A stretch of DNA of 41,525 nt from Acidobacteriota bacterium. Lineage in GTDB: Bacteria; Acidobacteriota; Holophagae; Holophagales; Holophagaceae. The stretch spans positions 1-41,525 of the forward strand of contig JAFDVN010000110.1 of the NCBI GenBank assembly GCA_018269025.1, written 5' to 3'. A program made the position numbers and the translations under genes. The notes under the pieces were generated by a model. The model was not told the DNA's origin and did no database searches. It saw only the letters and a program-made list of their open reading frames with translations. Positions 7,168-15,804 of this stretch are shown piece after piece. Within the stretch, counting starts at the first letter, position 1; every line of letters begins with the position of its first letter.

Positions 7168-8079
7168 TCAGTACCCCCAGGCCCTCAACCTCGGCTCCGC
7201 CCAGGCTCGCCATCCACCTGGATAATCCCGCCCCGCATCCAGGTGTCCCGCGCCAGGCATGACGGAGAGCGGGGCTGCGCACGCGGCAGCGATGGCCTGC
7301 ACTCCCGGCAAGGGGGTTATGGTATCGGCGCTTCCCGTCAGTAACGCGATGGGCGTGTGGAGGCCCCGAGCAGCCTTAAGGGGTGAGACCGCATCCGGGT
7401 CGAAGCTCGCGATGCGCCCGGCGCGCCACAGCGCCACACGCTCCGCCGGGCGCGCGAGGAGTTCGAGGCTTCCGAGCGTGCCGCGCAGATCATTGCGCGC
7501 AGCGTCCCTCAAGTCCTTAAAGGGCGACTCCAGAAGCGCGCCACCGAGGGGTCCGCCTTCCGCTTCGAGATCGCGCAAGGCGAGCAGCGCCACGCCCGCA
7601 CCCTGGCTGGCGGCGACAAGGACGATGCGGTTTCGCGGAACGCCGCTCGCTTCGAGGAAGCGCACGACGCTCACCACATCCCACTGCTCGTGGGCTCCCA
7701 GGGTACAGGGCAGGTCGGGATGCTGGTCGCGCCCCCGGAAGGTGAAGATCGCGCCATCCCAATCCGGCAAATCCAAGAGCCGCCCCGCCGCTCCCCAAGC
7801 ATCGTCGCCGAAGCCGTGAAGAGTTATGACGACCCCCTTGGCGTGAGGACGATGGAGCCAAAACAGGTTCAGCGGCACCCCGCCACCACCGATCAGCACA
7901 TGCTCCGTCCAGCGCCCGTCCTTCCCAGCCAACCGCGCGAGGAACGCATCGCGATTAGTAAGGGTCCGCGTCGGCGCGGGCGGGTGCAGCAGAAGGGATG
8001 GCAGCAGGAAACCCGCCACCATCGAAGTCGCAGCGTAGAAGATCGCGGTCGCAAACAGGGTGGAAAGGAGACGGCGCAT
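7168..8079 (-). CDS. Membrane-anchored alpha/beta hydrolase
   Basis: This 303-aa serine hydrolase has an N-terminal membrane segment or uncleaved signal (about 5-32), so it likely acts facing the periplasm. The oxyanion-loop HGFG is at about 88-91, the nucleophile elbow AASQG places Ser158, Asp252 lies in LLTGSADTITP and His279 in GAGHLD, giving a complete catalytic triad. The elbow is AxSxG rather than GxSxG, as in several prolyl-oligopeptidase-like and YfhR/BEM46-like hydrolases. The start ATG 8079 precedes the hydrophobic segment; no strong ribosome site is seen. It lies 37 nt downstream of the 96-aa gene and may be cotranscribed with the E1 gene. Substrate unknown. Confidence 0.85.
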   Translation of the reverse strand: MRRLLSTLFATAIFYAATSMVAGFLLPSLLLHPPAPTRTLTNRDAFLARLAGKDGRWTEHVLIGGGGVPLNLFWLHRPHAKGVVITLHGFGDDAWGAAGRLLDLPDWDGAIFTFRGRDQHPDLPCTLGAHEQWDVVSVVRFLEASGVPRNRIVLVAASQGAGVALLALRDLEAEGGPLGGALLESPFKDLRDAARNDLRGTLGSLELLARPAERVALWRAGRIASFDPDAVSPLKAARGLHTPIALLTGSADTITPLPGVQAIAAACAAPLSVMPGAGHLDAGRDYPGGWRAWAEPRLRAWGY

Positions 8080-8116
8080 GGAAAGGCTACGAACGAACTT
8101 CCCGGTCGTTGATCCG

Positions 8117-8407
8117 TCAGACCTTCGGCAACGCAACAATGGCTTTCGCCGTCTCCCATGCCTCGGCCATGCGCCTCGCATCGCCTTCGGTGCCGCCGGC
8201 GTGGGAGGCGAGGAGGGCCTTGGCATCCGCTTCACGGTCTTCGGCGGCGAAGGCTTCCACTTGAGCGGCGGCCAAGGGGCCGAGGGCGAGGGCGCGCAGG
8301 AGGTCTTCGAGCCGCTTGCGCAGGTCCGCGCGTTCGGCCTCGACTCGCGCCCGGAGTTCGCGCTTGCCCGGCTTCTTCTTCGGCTGTTGAGTCGTCACGC
8401 CGCTCAT
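8117..8407 (-). CDS. Small helical protein translationally coupled to the E1 gene, unknown
   Basis: This 96-aa protein matches no family that I recognise. It begins with a Lys-rich tail ([17 protein letters not shown]), continues as a predicted charged helix rich in Arg, Glu, Ala and Leu to about residue 60, and ends in a second helix ([17 protein letters not shown]). There are no cysteines, membrane segments or signal peptide. ATG 8407 overlaps the stop of the E1 gene in an ATGA, so it is almost certainly made together with the dehydrogenase. That coupling hints at a partner, chaperone or regulator of the E1 enzyme, but this is inference from position only. Confidence 0.75.
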   Translation of the reverse strand: MSGVTTQQPKKKPGKRELRARVEAERADLRKRLEDLLRALALGPLAAAQVEAFAAEDREADAKALLASHAGGTEGDARRMAEAWETAKAIVALPKV

Positions 8408-10536
8408 ACCTTCATGATCGAACGGTAGGCTTCAAGGAAGTGCGCGGGCTGGGGCAGGATCTCGTCTTCCAGCTTGGGCTGGTAGGCGATCCAGGTGTCC
8501 TTGGCGGCCACGCGCCGCACGGGGGCGTCGAGGTGGAAGAAGAGCTCGTCGGCGATGCGCGCGGCGATCTCGGAGCCGTAGCCCCAGGACAGGGTGTCCT
8601 CGTGGGCGACGATGACGCGGTGGGTCTTCTTCACCGTGCGCTCGATGGCAGACCAGTCATAGGGATTCAGCGAACGGAGGTCAATGATCTCGACGCTGAG
8701 GCCTTCCTTCTCGGCTTCGCGGGCGGCCTGCACGGCGCGGATGACGGTGCAGCCGTAGGTGATGACGGACAGGTCCGTGCCCTCGCGCACGGTGCGGGCC
8801 TTGCCGAAGGGCACCATGAAGTCCTCGGGGACTTCGGGGCCCTTGTTATGGGTCTGGCGGTAGAGGTGCTTGGGTTCCAGGAAGAGCACGGGGTCGTCGC
8901 AGCGGATGGCCGTGCGGAGCAGACCGGCCGCGTCCAGCGCGTTGCTGGGATAGACGACGCGCAGGCCGGGCACATGGGTGAAGGTGCTTTCGCCACACTG
9001 GCTGTGGTAGACGCTGCCGCCCATGAGGTAGCCGGCGATGGGCACGCGCACCACCATCGGAGACTTGAAGTTGCCAGCGGAGCGCCAGCGCACATTGGCG
9101 AGCTCATCCCGGAGCTGCTGCATGGCGGGCCAGATGTAGTCGAAGAACTGGATCTCAACGACGGGCTTGAACCCACGCGCGGCGAGGCCCACGGCGCGGC
9201 CAACGATGGTGGCCTCCGCCAGGGGCGAGTTGTAGACCCGGTGGTCACCGAAGGCCTTCTGCAGGCCGGAAGTCGCCTTGAACACGCCGCCCTTGCCCTT
9301 CACCTCGCCCAGCACGGAACTGCGGGAGGCATCCGCCACATCCTCACCGAAGACGACGATCTTGTCGTTCTTCGCCATCTCCTGCTTCATCACCTGATTG
9401 ATGGCGTCAATCATCGTCTTGCCGCCTTCGCGGCTCTCGACGGAGGCCTCGGTGTCGAAGGCGGCGGAGGTGGGGTCCACATCCGGACTGTAGAGGTGGT
9501 CGTAGTAGGAGCCGCTTTCGGGGATGGGCGCGGCTTCAGCCCTGTCCCAAGCCTCGTCCACCTCGCGCTGGACGCCATCCTTCAAGGCTTGGAGCTGGGC
9601 CTCGCTGAGATCGCCCTCCCTCACGAGCTTCGCGGCGAAGGTGGTGACGGGATCGCGCTTGGCCTCGGCCTCCCGCTCGGCGTGGGTCTTGTAGAGCTGC
9701 TCGTCGTCGGAAAGGGAATGGCTGTAGGGGCGGATGACCTTGGCGCGAACGAGGGCGGGGCCCTTGCGGGCGCGGGCGTGGTCCACGGCCTTCTTGAGCG
9801 CGTCGTAGGAGGCGACCGGATCGCAGCCGTCCACCTCGTCCACGATGAGGAGGCCGTGGGGCTCGAAGCCCTTGAGCAGCGCGGCCACATTGCCGCCGGG
9901 GTACTGGACTTCGCTGGGCACCGAGATGGCGTAGCCGTTGTCCTGGATGAGGAAGACGACGGGCACCTTGAGGTTCACCGCGTTGCTGATGGCTTCCCAA
10001 AATTCACCTTCGCTGCACTGACCATCGCCGCCGGTGGCGAGCACGATCTCGTCGCCACGGAAGCCCATCTCCTTCGCGATGCCGCCCTGCTCCGCCCGTA
10101 GCACGGCCTCGGCGGCGCCCACGGCCTGGAGAAAGTGCGATCCCGTGGGGCTGCTGGTGGTGAAGATGTTCAAGCCCTTGTGGCCCCAGTGGCTGGGCAT
10201 CTGGCGCCCGCCGCTGGCAGGATCCTCCAGGGCGCCCACCGAGCCGAGGAACTGCTCGTAGGCCGTGTAGCCAAGGCCGTAGCAGAGAGCGCGGTCCCGG
10301 TAGTAGAAGAAGAACCAGTCGTAGCTGGGCTTGAAGAGCATCGCGGCGGCGGCCTGGACGGCCTCGTGGCCCACGCCGTTGATCTGGAAGTAGACCTTGT
10401 TCTGGCGCTTGCCCGTGATTTCCTTGTCGTCAATGCGGCGGGCGGCGTAGATCGTCCGGTAGAGGGCGATCCGCTGCTCCTTCGTGAGGGCGGACGGGGC
10501 TTGGGTCGAGGTCGCAGTGGCCACGGAGCCTCCCAT
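8404..10536 (-). CDS. Fused 2-oxoacid (branched-chain/pyruvate) dehydrogenase E1, alpha and beta in one chain
   Basis: The 710-aa enzyme decarboxylates a 2-oxoacid with thiamine diphosphate and passes the acyl group to lipoyl-E2. Residues about 20-340 are the alpha subunit: the ThDP/Mg motif starts GDG at 170-172 and ends QDNGYAIS at 198-205, and a YSHSLSDDE phosphorylation-type loop lies near 275. Residues about 372-710 are the beta subunit ([14 protein letters not shown], the HSQ region, VITYG, DLRSLNP). Separate genes are the common arrangement; fused forms occur in several phyla. The alpha half looks most like 2-oxoisovalerate dehydrogenase, but pyruvate cannot be excluded. The start may instead be GTG 10524, which has GGGAGG four nt upstream, whereas ATG 10536 has no clear site. 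No E2 or E3 gene is nearby. Confidence 0.93.
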   Translation of the reverse strand: MGGSVATATSTQAPSALTKEQRIALYRTIYAARRIDDKEITGKRQNKVYFQINGVGHEAVQAAAAMLFKPSYDWFFFYYRDRALCYGLGYTAYEQFLGSVGALEDPASGGRQMPSHWGHKGLNIFTTSSPTGSHFLQAVGAAEAVLRAEQGGIAKEMGFRGDEIVLATGGDGQCSEGEFWEAISNAVNLKVPVVFLIQDNGYAISVPSEVQYPGGNVAALLKGFEPHGLLIVDEVDGCDPVASYDALKKAVDHARARKGPALVRAKVIRPYSHSLSDDEQLYKTHAEREAEAKRDPVTTFAAKLVREGDLSEAQLQALKDGVQREVDEAWDRAEAAPIPESGSYYDHLYSPDVDPTSAAFDTEASVESREGGKTMIDAINQVMKQEMAKNDKIVVFGEDVADASRSSVLGEVKGKGGVFKATSGLQKAFGDHRVYNSPLAEATIVGRAVGLAARGFKPVVEIQFFDYIWPAMQQLRDELANVRWRSAGNFKSPMVVRVPIAGYLMGGSVYHSQCGESTFTHVPGLRVVYPSNALDAAGLLRTAIRCDDPVLFLEPKHLYRQTHNKGPEVPEDFMVPFGKARTVREGTDLSVITYGCTVIRAVQAAREAEKEGLSVEIIDLRSLNPYDWSAIERTVKKTHRVIVAHEDTLSWGYGSEIAARIADELFFHLDAPVRRVAAKDTWIAYQPKLEDEILPQPAHFLEAYRSIMKV

Positions 10537-10747
10537 GTGCAGGTGGATTCACCGTAGCACGGAGAGGGGCACGGAAGGGGCGATTGGACAGACCACCGTA
10601 GACCTATCGAAGCACGGGCTCCCGGCTACGGGCTACGGGGTTGGAACCGACCCATTTCCACATCCGTTCCGAACCTGAGCGGCGGATCCAAATCGGGCCT
10701 CGATCAACCGCGCAGCCTGAAGCCTGGAGCCCACTGAAAGCCCACGC

Positions 10748-10753
10748 TAGACT
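10748..10753 (+). promoter_or_regulatory. Candidate -10 box (TAGACT) of bioB
   Basis: TAGACT lies 20 nt before the bioB start. The same hexamer recurs before the tRNA-Val, ald and acyl-CoA dehydrogenase genes in this window. No good -35 box is seen at the right distance. Confidence 0.4.
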
Positions 10754-10772
10754 GGATGATTCCGAGGTTCCC

Positions 10773-11714
10773 ATGCGCACCGTTGAAGAAATCCGCGCCA
10801 TCCACGACCAGCCCTTCCCGGAACTCGTGTTCCAGGCGGCCAGCGTGCACCGGGCGAATTGGGATCCCAGCGACATCCAGTTCTGCACTCTCGACAGCAT
10901 CAAGACCGGCGCCTGCACCGAGGATTGCGCCTACTGCCCCCAGAGCGCGCGCTACGCGACGGATCTGAAGGTCGAGCCGCTCAAGGAAGTGAGCCGCGTG
11001 CTGGAAGGCGCGAAGGCCGCCAAGGCGAAAGGCTCCACCCGCTACTGCATGGGTGCCGCCTGGCGCGAGGTGAAGGACGACGCCAACTTCGACGCCGTGC
11101 TGGACATGGTTAAGGGCGTGAAGGCCGAAGGCATGGAGGTCTGCGTCACGCTCGGCCTCCTCAACGAGGACCAGGCCGTGCGTCTCAAGGACGCGGGCTG
11201 CGATGTGTACAACCACAACCTGGACAGCAGCCGCGAGTTCTACGAAAAGATCATCCACACCCGCACCTTCGACGATCGCCTGCGCACCCTGGCCAATGTC
11301 CGCAAGGCCGGGCTCGAAGTCTGCTCCGGCGGCATCCTGGGCATGGGCGAAAGCGGCGAGGACCGCATGCATTTCCTCCATGAACTGACGAAGCTCGAAC
11401 CCGCCCCTGAAAGCGTGCCCATCAACCAGCTTGTGCCGGTGGCGGGAACCCCCATGGCCGACGCCGAGCCCCTGCCCCCGCTGGACCTGGTGCGCATGAT
11501 CGCCACGGCCCGCATCCTCTTCCCGAAGAGCCGCGTGCGCCTCAGCGCTGGCCGCACCTCCATGAGCGACGAGTTGCAGGCCCTCTGCTTCCTCGCGGGC
11601 GCCAACTCCCTCTTCACCGGCGAGAAGCTCCTCACCACGCCGAATCCCGGCGACAGCCACGACCACAAGCTCGTCGAGGCGCTCGGGATGAAGATCGAGA
11701 CGGCGGCTGTATAA
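10773..11714 (+). CDS. bioB: Biotin synthase
   Basis: Biotin synthase is a radical-SAM enzyme that inserts sulfur into dethiobiotin, the last step of biotin synthesis. The 313-aa product has the SAM-cluster motif C48-x3-C52-x2-C55 (CTEDCAYCPQSARY). The second, sacrificial [2Fe-2S] cluster ligands are in TRYCMGAAWR, MEVCVTLG and LEVCSGG, and the arginine ligand is in RLSAGR. The YNHNLDS and NQLVPVAGTP segments are also diagnostic. Start ATG 10773 follows GAGG at 10764-10767. The rest of the bio pathway is not in the window; biotin would serve acyl-CoA carboxylases. It is followed by a perfect 23-bp hairpin and then valS. Confidence 0.97.
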   Translation: MRTVEEIRAIHDQPFPELVFQAASVHRANWDPSDIQFCTLDSIKTGACTEDCAYCPQSARYATDLKVEPLKEVSRVLEGAKAAKAKGSTRYCMGAAWREVKDDANFDAVLDMVKGVKAEGMEVCVTLGLLNEDQAVRLKDAGCDVYNHNLDSSREFYEKIIHTRTFDDRLRTLANVRKAGLEVCSGGILGMGESGEDRMHFLHELTKLEPAPESVPINQLVPVAGTPMADAEPLPPLDLVRMIATARILFPKSRVRLSAGRTSMSDELQALCFLAGANSLFTGEKLLTTPNPGDSHDHKLVEALGMKIETAAV

Positions 11715-11721
11715 AGAATTC

Positions 11722-11801
11722 ACCGCGAAGACGCGAAGAACGCGAAGAATTATTTTTATTTATCCTCCGCGTTCTTCGCGTCTTCGCGGTTCATCTTTTT
11801 T
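11722..11801 (+). terminator. Nonamer hairpin, ACGCGAAGA type, with T-tract; terminator after bioB
   Basis: Positions 11722-11744 pair perfectly with 11768-11790 (23 bp). The arm is built from ACGCGAAGA words. The loop (11745-11767) is AT-rich, and a T-run (TCTTTTTT, 11794-11801) follows, so the element can act as an intrinsic terminator. valS starts only 10 nt later, so either valS is read through or its promoter lies in the loop. Confidence 0.8.
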
Positions 11802-11811
11802 CGGAACTCCC

Positions 11812-14424
11812 ATGCGCGAGATGGACAAAGCCTTCGACTTCCGAACCGCCCAGGCGCGATGGTACGCGGTGTGGGAGGAGGCCAAGGTCTTCGAGGCGAA
11901 GCCGGAGAGCGGCAAGGCGCCCTGGTCCATCGTGATTCCGCCGCCGAACATCACGGGCAATCTGCACATGGGCCACGCGCTCGTGAACACGCTGCACGAC
12001 ATCCTCACGCGCTTCAAGCGGGCCCAAGGGTTCGACGCGCTGTGGGTGCCGGGCACGGACCATGCGGGCATCGCGACCCAGATGATGGTGGAGCGCCAGC
12101 TCAAGGCCGAGGGCAAGACCCGCCACGATCTCACCCGCGCGGAATTCGAACAGCGCTTGTGGGCCTGGAAGGAGCAGAACCAGGGCGCCATCGAGCACCA
12201 GCTCAAGCGCCTGGGCTCCGGCGTGGACTGGACTCGCAACCGCTTCACGCTCGATCCGGCCCTCAACCGCGCCGTGCGCCATGTGTTCGTGGAAGCCTAC
12301 AAGCAGGGCCGCATCTACCGCGGTCCCCGCATGATCCAGTGGGACCCGGCCCTTCAGACCGCCCTCTCTGATCTCGAAGTGAAACACGAGGAGCGCCGGG
12401 GCAAGCTCTGGCACCTGCGCTATCCACTCGTGGATGGGAGCGGCGACATCGTCGTCGCCACCACGCGCCCCGAGACCATGCTGGGCGACACCGCCGTGGC
12501 CGTGCACCCGGACGATGAGCGCTACGTCCACCTCGTCGGCAAGCTCATGCAGCATCCCATCACGGGCCGGCAGATCCCGCTCGTCGCCGACAGCTTCGTG
12601 GACCCCGCCTTCGGAACCGGATGCGTGAAGCTCACCCCCGCCCACGACCCCAACGACTTCGCCGCGGGCCAGCGCCTCAAATTGCCGAGCATCACCGTCA
12701 TCGGCTTCGACGCGAAGATGACGAAGGAGGCGGGCGTCTACGCGGGGTTGGACCGCTTTGAAGCCCGCAAGCGCATCGTGGCCGACTTGGAAGAGCAAGG
12801 CTTCCTCGTGAAGGTCGAGGACCACACCAACAAGATCGCCCTCAGCGACCGCAGTGGCGCGGTGCTGGAACCGCTCGTGAGCGAGCAGTGGTTCATGGAT
12901 GTGAAGGAAGCCGCCGCCCAGGCGCTGGCGGCCGTGAAGGATGGCCGCATCGAATTCACTCCCGAGCATCATGTGGCCGTCTGGGAACACTGGCTCACCA
13001 ACATCCAAGACTGGTGCATCAGCCGCCAGCTCGTGTGGGGCCATCGCATCCCCGCCTGGACCTGCGCCAAGTGCGGCCACCTCCTCGTGGAGATGGAAAC
13101 GCCCGCGGCCTGCACGAATTGCGGTTCCGCCGAACTCACCCAGGATCCGGACACGCTGGATACCTGGTTCAGTTCCGCGCTGTGGCCCTTCAGCGTCTTC
13201 GGCTGGCCCGATGAGAGGCCGGACCTCACGCGCTACTACCCGACGAGCGTGCTCATCACGGGCTACGACATCCTCTTCTTCTGGGTGGCACGCATGGCCA
13301 TGGCGGGCCTCACCTGGATGGGCGAAGTGCCATTTAGGAAGGTCTATTTCAACTCCCTCGTCCGCGACGCGAGCGGACAGAAGATGTCCAAGACCAAGGG
13401 CAATGTCATTGATCCGCTGGAAGTGATGGATGAGTTCGGGACGGATGCCTTGCGCTTCTCCCTCGCCATCATGGCCGCGCCGGGCACGGACATCGCGATG
13501 AGCCCCGCGCGGCTCGAAGCCAGCCGCAACTTCTGCAACAAGCTCTGGAACGCCGCGCGCTTCGTGCAGATGAACCTGAACGACGAGGTGACGCTCGCGG
13601 TGGAGCCCGAACTGAGCGAGGCCGAATTCTGGATGATCGGACGCCTCCGGGACGAGCTGGGCGCCGTGGACGAGGCCCTAGAAGCCTTCCGCTTCCACGA
13701 CGCGGCGGACCGCCTCTACCACCTCGTCTACGACGATTTCTGCGGCACCTACATCGAACTGGCGAAGGTGCAGCTCACGAGCGGGACGCCCGCGCAGAAG
13801 GCCTCCATTCTCCACTTCCTGGACATCCTGTTGCGGGCCCTGCACCCCTTCGTGCCCTTCCTCACCGAAGAGATCCACGAAGCCGTGATGGCAGGACGCC
13901 TCGCCGCGACCGAACCCAGCCTGCTCGCGGAGCGGAGCTGGCCGGTGAAGGATGCCCTGCTCCAGCGCCGGGGCGGGGACGCGAGCCTCATCCCCGCCTT
14001 CCAGGAAGCGCTGTCCACGGTGCTGCGCCTCAAAGCCGAGAATGGCGTGGACCCCGCCAAGCGGGTCGCGGCCCTCTGCACCGTGAAGACGCTCGCGCCC
14101 TTCGCTGAAGCGCTGAAGTCCATCGCCCGCCTCGAAAGCGTCGCCTTCGTGGAGGGCGACTTGGCTTCGTCCACCCGCGCCGTGGCCGTCGTCTCCGGCG
14201 GTGCGGTCGCCCTGGAGCTGGCGGGGCTCAAGGATCCCGCCGCCGAAAAGGCCAAGCTGGAGAAGGAGCGCGACAAGCTCCAGCAGGAACTCCAGGCCCT
14301 CCAAGGCCGCCTCGGCAACCCCCGCTACCTCGAAAAGGCCCCCGCCGAGGAAGTGGAGAAGGCCAAGGCCCTGGCCGAGGAGAAGTCCGCGCGGCTTTCT
14401 CAAGTCGTGGCCTTGTTGGGATGA
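11812..14424 (+). CDS. valS: Valyl-tRNA synthetase
   Basis: This class I synthetase charges tRNA-Val and edits threonine. At 870 aa it is of normal bacterial length. The HIGH motif is HMGH at 52-55 in PPPNITGNLHMGHAL, and the KMSKS motif is KMSKT at about 524-528. The editing domain carries TTRPETMLGDTAVAVHP. A four-cysteine zinc knuckle (CAKC...CTNC, about 422-440) interrupts the catalytic region, as in many ValRS. The C-terminal coiled coil (about 805-870; EKERDKLQQELQAL) is the tRNA-binding arm. ATG 11812 is used, and ATG 11821 is a possible alternative. A tRNA-Val(GAC) gene lies 12 kb downstream but is not linked. Confidence 0.97.
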   Translation: MREMDKAFDFRTAQARWYAVWEEAKVFEAKPESGKAPWSIVIPPPNITGNLHMGHALVNTLHDILTRFKRAQGFDALWVPGTDHAGIATQMMVERQLKAEGKTRHDLTRAEFEQRLWAWKEQNQGAIEHQLKRLGSGVDWTRNRFTLDPALNRAVRHVFVEAYKQGRIYRGPRMIQWDPALQTALSDLEVKHEERRGKLWHLRYPLVDGSGDIVVATTRPETMLGDTAVAVHPDDERYVHLVGKLMQHPITGRQIPLVADSFVDPAFGTGCVKLTPAHDPNDFAAGQRLKLPSITVIGFDAKMTKEAGVYAGLDRFEARKRIVADLEEQGFLVKVEDHTNKIALSDRSGAVLEPLVSEQWFMDVKEAAAQALAAVKDGRIEFTPEHHVAVWEHWLTNIQDWCISRQLVWGHRIPAWTCAKCGHLLVEMETPAACTNCGSAELTQDPDTLDTWFSSALWPFSVFGWPDERPDLTRYYPTSVLITGYDILFFWVARMAMAGLTWMGEVPFRKVYFNSLVRDASGQKMSKTKGNVIDPLEVMDEFGTDALRFSLAIMAAPGTDIAMSPARLEASRNFCNKLWNAARFVQMNLNDEVTLAVEPELSEAEFWMIGRLRDELGAVDEALEAFRFHDAADRLYHLVYDDFCGTYIELAKVQLTSGTPAQKASILHFLDILLRALHPFVPFLTEEIHEAVMAGRLAATEPSLLAERSWPVKDALLQRRGGDASLIPAFQEALSTVLRLKAENGVDPAKRVAALCTVKTLAPFAEALKSIARLESVAFVEGDLASSTRAVAVVSGGAVALELAGLKDPAAEKAKLEKERDKLQQELQALQGRLGNPRYLEKAPAEEVEKAKALAEEKSARLSQVVALLG

Positions 14425-14436
14425 AAAGAATAGTTG

Positions 14437-14505
14437 TCCGCAGATTACGCAGATGACGCCGATTCAAAACCCAAATCAATCTGCGTCATCGGCGTAATCT
14501 GCGGA
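14437..14505. repeat. Nonamer hairpin, CCGCAGATT type, after valS
   Basis: Arm 14437-14464 (CCGCAGATT, ACGCAGATG, ACGCCGATT) pairs with 14478-14505 with two mismatches around a 13-nt loop. Both mismatches are CGCAGAT versus CGCCGAT word variants placed in opposite order on the two arms. It lies 12 nt after the valS stop. Confidence 0.85.
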
Positions 14506-14521
14506 TAAACCCCTGTCTTTC

Positions 14522-14552
14522 CCTTTGCGTCCTTCGCGTCTTCGCGGTGAAC
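14522..14552 (+). repeat. Solo right arm of an ACGCGAAGA-type nonamer hairpin
   Basis: The reverse complement reads CACCGCGAAG, ACGCGAAGG, ACGCAAAGG, which is the same wording as one arm of the 11722-11790 hairpin. No matching left arm is found nearby. It ends 8 nt before the start codon at 14561 and would form that gene's 5' leader. Confidence 0.7.
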
Positions 14553-14560
14553 TGGTGGTT

Positions 14561-14971
14561 ATGACGAAGTCCTACTACGCCGGCATGGATCTGGACGCGC
14601 CCTGCGGGCGCTGCAAGCAGGAGACGCGGCACCGCGTCGTGACGATCACGGATGGCGTGCCGCTGGATCTCATCTGCATGAGCTGCAACTCCAAGCACAA
14701 GTTCCGGGCGGAGAAGCCACTCTCCCTCGCCACGCCCCGTGCCCCGCGCCTCGCCGCGCCCAAGGCCGCGAGCGGCGGCAGCCAGTTCCAGCGCCTCATG
14801 ATCGAGGAGCAAGGCGGCGCCCACTCCCGTCCCTACGCCGTCGCCACCCGCTTCGAGGAAGGCCAATGGCTGGACCACCCCAGCTTCGGCCTCGGCCGCG
14901 TCATGAAGCGCCTCGGCAAGAAGGTGGATGTCCTCTTCAAGGACGGATTGAAGACGCTGGTGAACGGGTAA
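14561..14971 (+). CDS. Zinc-ribbon protein with C-terminal Tudor/UvrD-C-like domain, unknown
   Basis: The 136-aa protein has an N-terminal zinc ribbon (C15-x2-C18 ... C39-x2-C42; PCGRC, CMSC), a basic Pro/Ala linker (about 50-75), and a small C-terminal beta domain at 97-136 (GQWLDHPSFGLGRVMKRLGKK, VLFKDGLKTL). That G-x-W-x-x-H-P-x-FG-x-G-x-V pattern is the one seen in the C-terminal domain of UvrD/PcrA helicases, which binds RNA polymerase. A role in transcription or repair is therefore possible but is inference. The start ATG 14561 follows GGTGG. It is flanked on both sides by nonamer hairpins. Confidence 0.75.
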   Translation: MTKSYYAGMDLDAPCGRCKQETRHRVVTITDGVPLDLICMSCNSKHKFRAEKPLSLATPRAPRLAAPKAASGGSQFQRLMIEEQGGAHSRPYAVATRFEEGQWLDHPSFGLGRVMKRLGKKVDVLFKDGLKTLVNG

Positions 14972-14975
14972 AACC

Positions 14976-15066
14976 TCCCGCGAAGGGCCGCGAAGTAGAA
15001 AGGCAAAGGACCGCGAAGGATTTCTTTCGCGGCCCTTCCTGCTTTTGTTCGCGGCCCTTCGCGGGA
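14976..15066. repeat. Nested nonamer hairpin, CCGCGAAGG type, between convergent genes
   Basis: The outer stem 14976-14994 pairs perfectly with 15048-15066 (19 bp). Inside, AAAGGACCGCGAA (15005-15017) pairs with TTCGCGGCCCTTCCT (15026-15040) as a second hairpin. It separates the convergent zinc-ribbon gene (stop 14971) and the DUF4386 gene (stop 15073), filling the gap. Confidence 0.85.
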
Positions 15067-15072
15067 ATCAGT

Positions 15073-15756
15073 TCATTCAGCCGGTTCCTTCGCGCCGCGG
15101 ATGAGGAGCCAGAGCGTGAAGGCGACCTCGCCGAGGAAGACGGGAAAGAGGAGGTCGTCCACGCGGTCGAAGTGTTGGGGCGCCAGGAAGGCGAGAGCCC
15201 ATACGGCCACATAAGCGAGGCCATTGAGATTCAGCCACCATCCGAGAAAGCGCGGCACATAGCGGGAGCGAAGCACGAGCGCCGCGAGGGGGAAGAGCCA
15301 GAGGCCCCACAGGAGCTGGGAGGCCATCGTCCCGTGGTGGTCCATGCGGAGGAAGAGCATGGTCAGCGCCTCGCGCTGAGGCCCCGCGAAAGCGCCCCCG
15401 ACCACGCCGCCCTTGGCCACTTCCAGGGCCATGCCTTGGGCCACGGCCACCATCCAGGCGCAGGGGATCTGGATGATCACGAGCGCCACCATGAGCCGCG
15501 ACATCTTCCGGTCCACATCCCGGAACAACTCGTGAAGGGCCAGGACGAGCATGAGGAAGAGCAAGGACGAGACGAGGCTCACGGCCATGTAGGAGCGGAA
15601 GAGCATCTCCGAGCCGAGGATGCGCTGAACCGTGGCCGCCGCGTCTCCATGCACGAAGAGCTTCGACGGCGCGATCATGAGCGTCCAGATGCCCGTGAGC
15701 GTGACGGACAGGTACCACAGCCCGGCAATCCTCGCCTTCCGCTGGATAGGGGTCAT
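15073..15756 (-). CDS. DUF4386-family integral membrane protein
   Basis: This 227-aa protein of unknown function has about six predicted membrane segments (for example IAGLWYLSVTLTGIWTLMI, YMAVSLVSSLLFLMLVLAL, LMVALVIIQIPCAWMVAVA, LLWGLWLFPLAALVL, LAYVAVWALAFLAP). The start region (RKARIAGLWYL), the LHELFRDVDR loop, and WGLWLFPLAALVLRSRYVPRFLGWWL match the DUF4386 pattern. ATG 15756 has AGGAG at 15767-15763, 6 nt upstream. It lies between two nonamer hairpins with no obvious operon partner. Family call is by memory of the pattern; no function is claimed. Confidence 0.85.
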   Translation of the reverse strand: MTPIQRKARIAGLWYLSVTLTGIWTLMIAPSKLFVHGDAAATVQRILGSEMLFRSYMAVSLVSSLLFLMLVLALHELFRDVDRKMSRLMVALVIIQIPCAWMVAVAQGMALEVAKGGVVGGAFAGPQREALTMLFLRMDHHGTMASQLLWGLWLFPLAALVLRSRYVPRFLGWWLNLNGLAYVAVWALAFLAPQHFDRVDDLLFPVFLGEVAFTLWLLIRGAKEPAE

Positions 15757-15804
15757 GGCGACTCCTGGTGAGAATCCAAAGATTACCGGGATCCAAGCTC
15801 AGGG

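Noticed and set aside
8158-10101. 647-aa plus-strand open frame opposite the E1 gene
   Set aside because: It is the antisense of the fused dehydrogenase, whose catalytic motifs are unambiguous.
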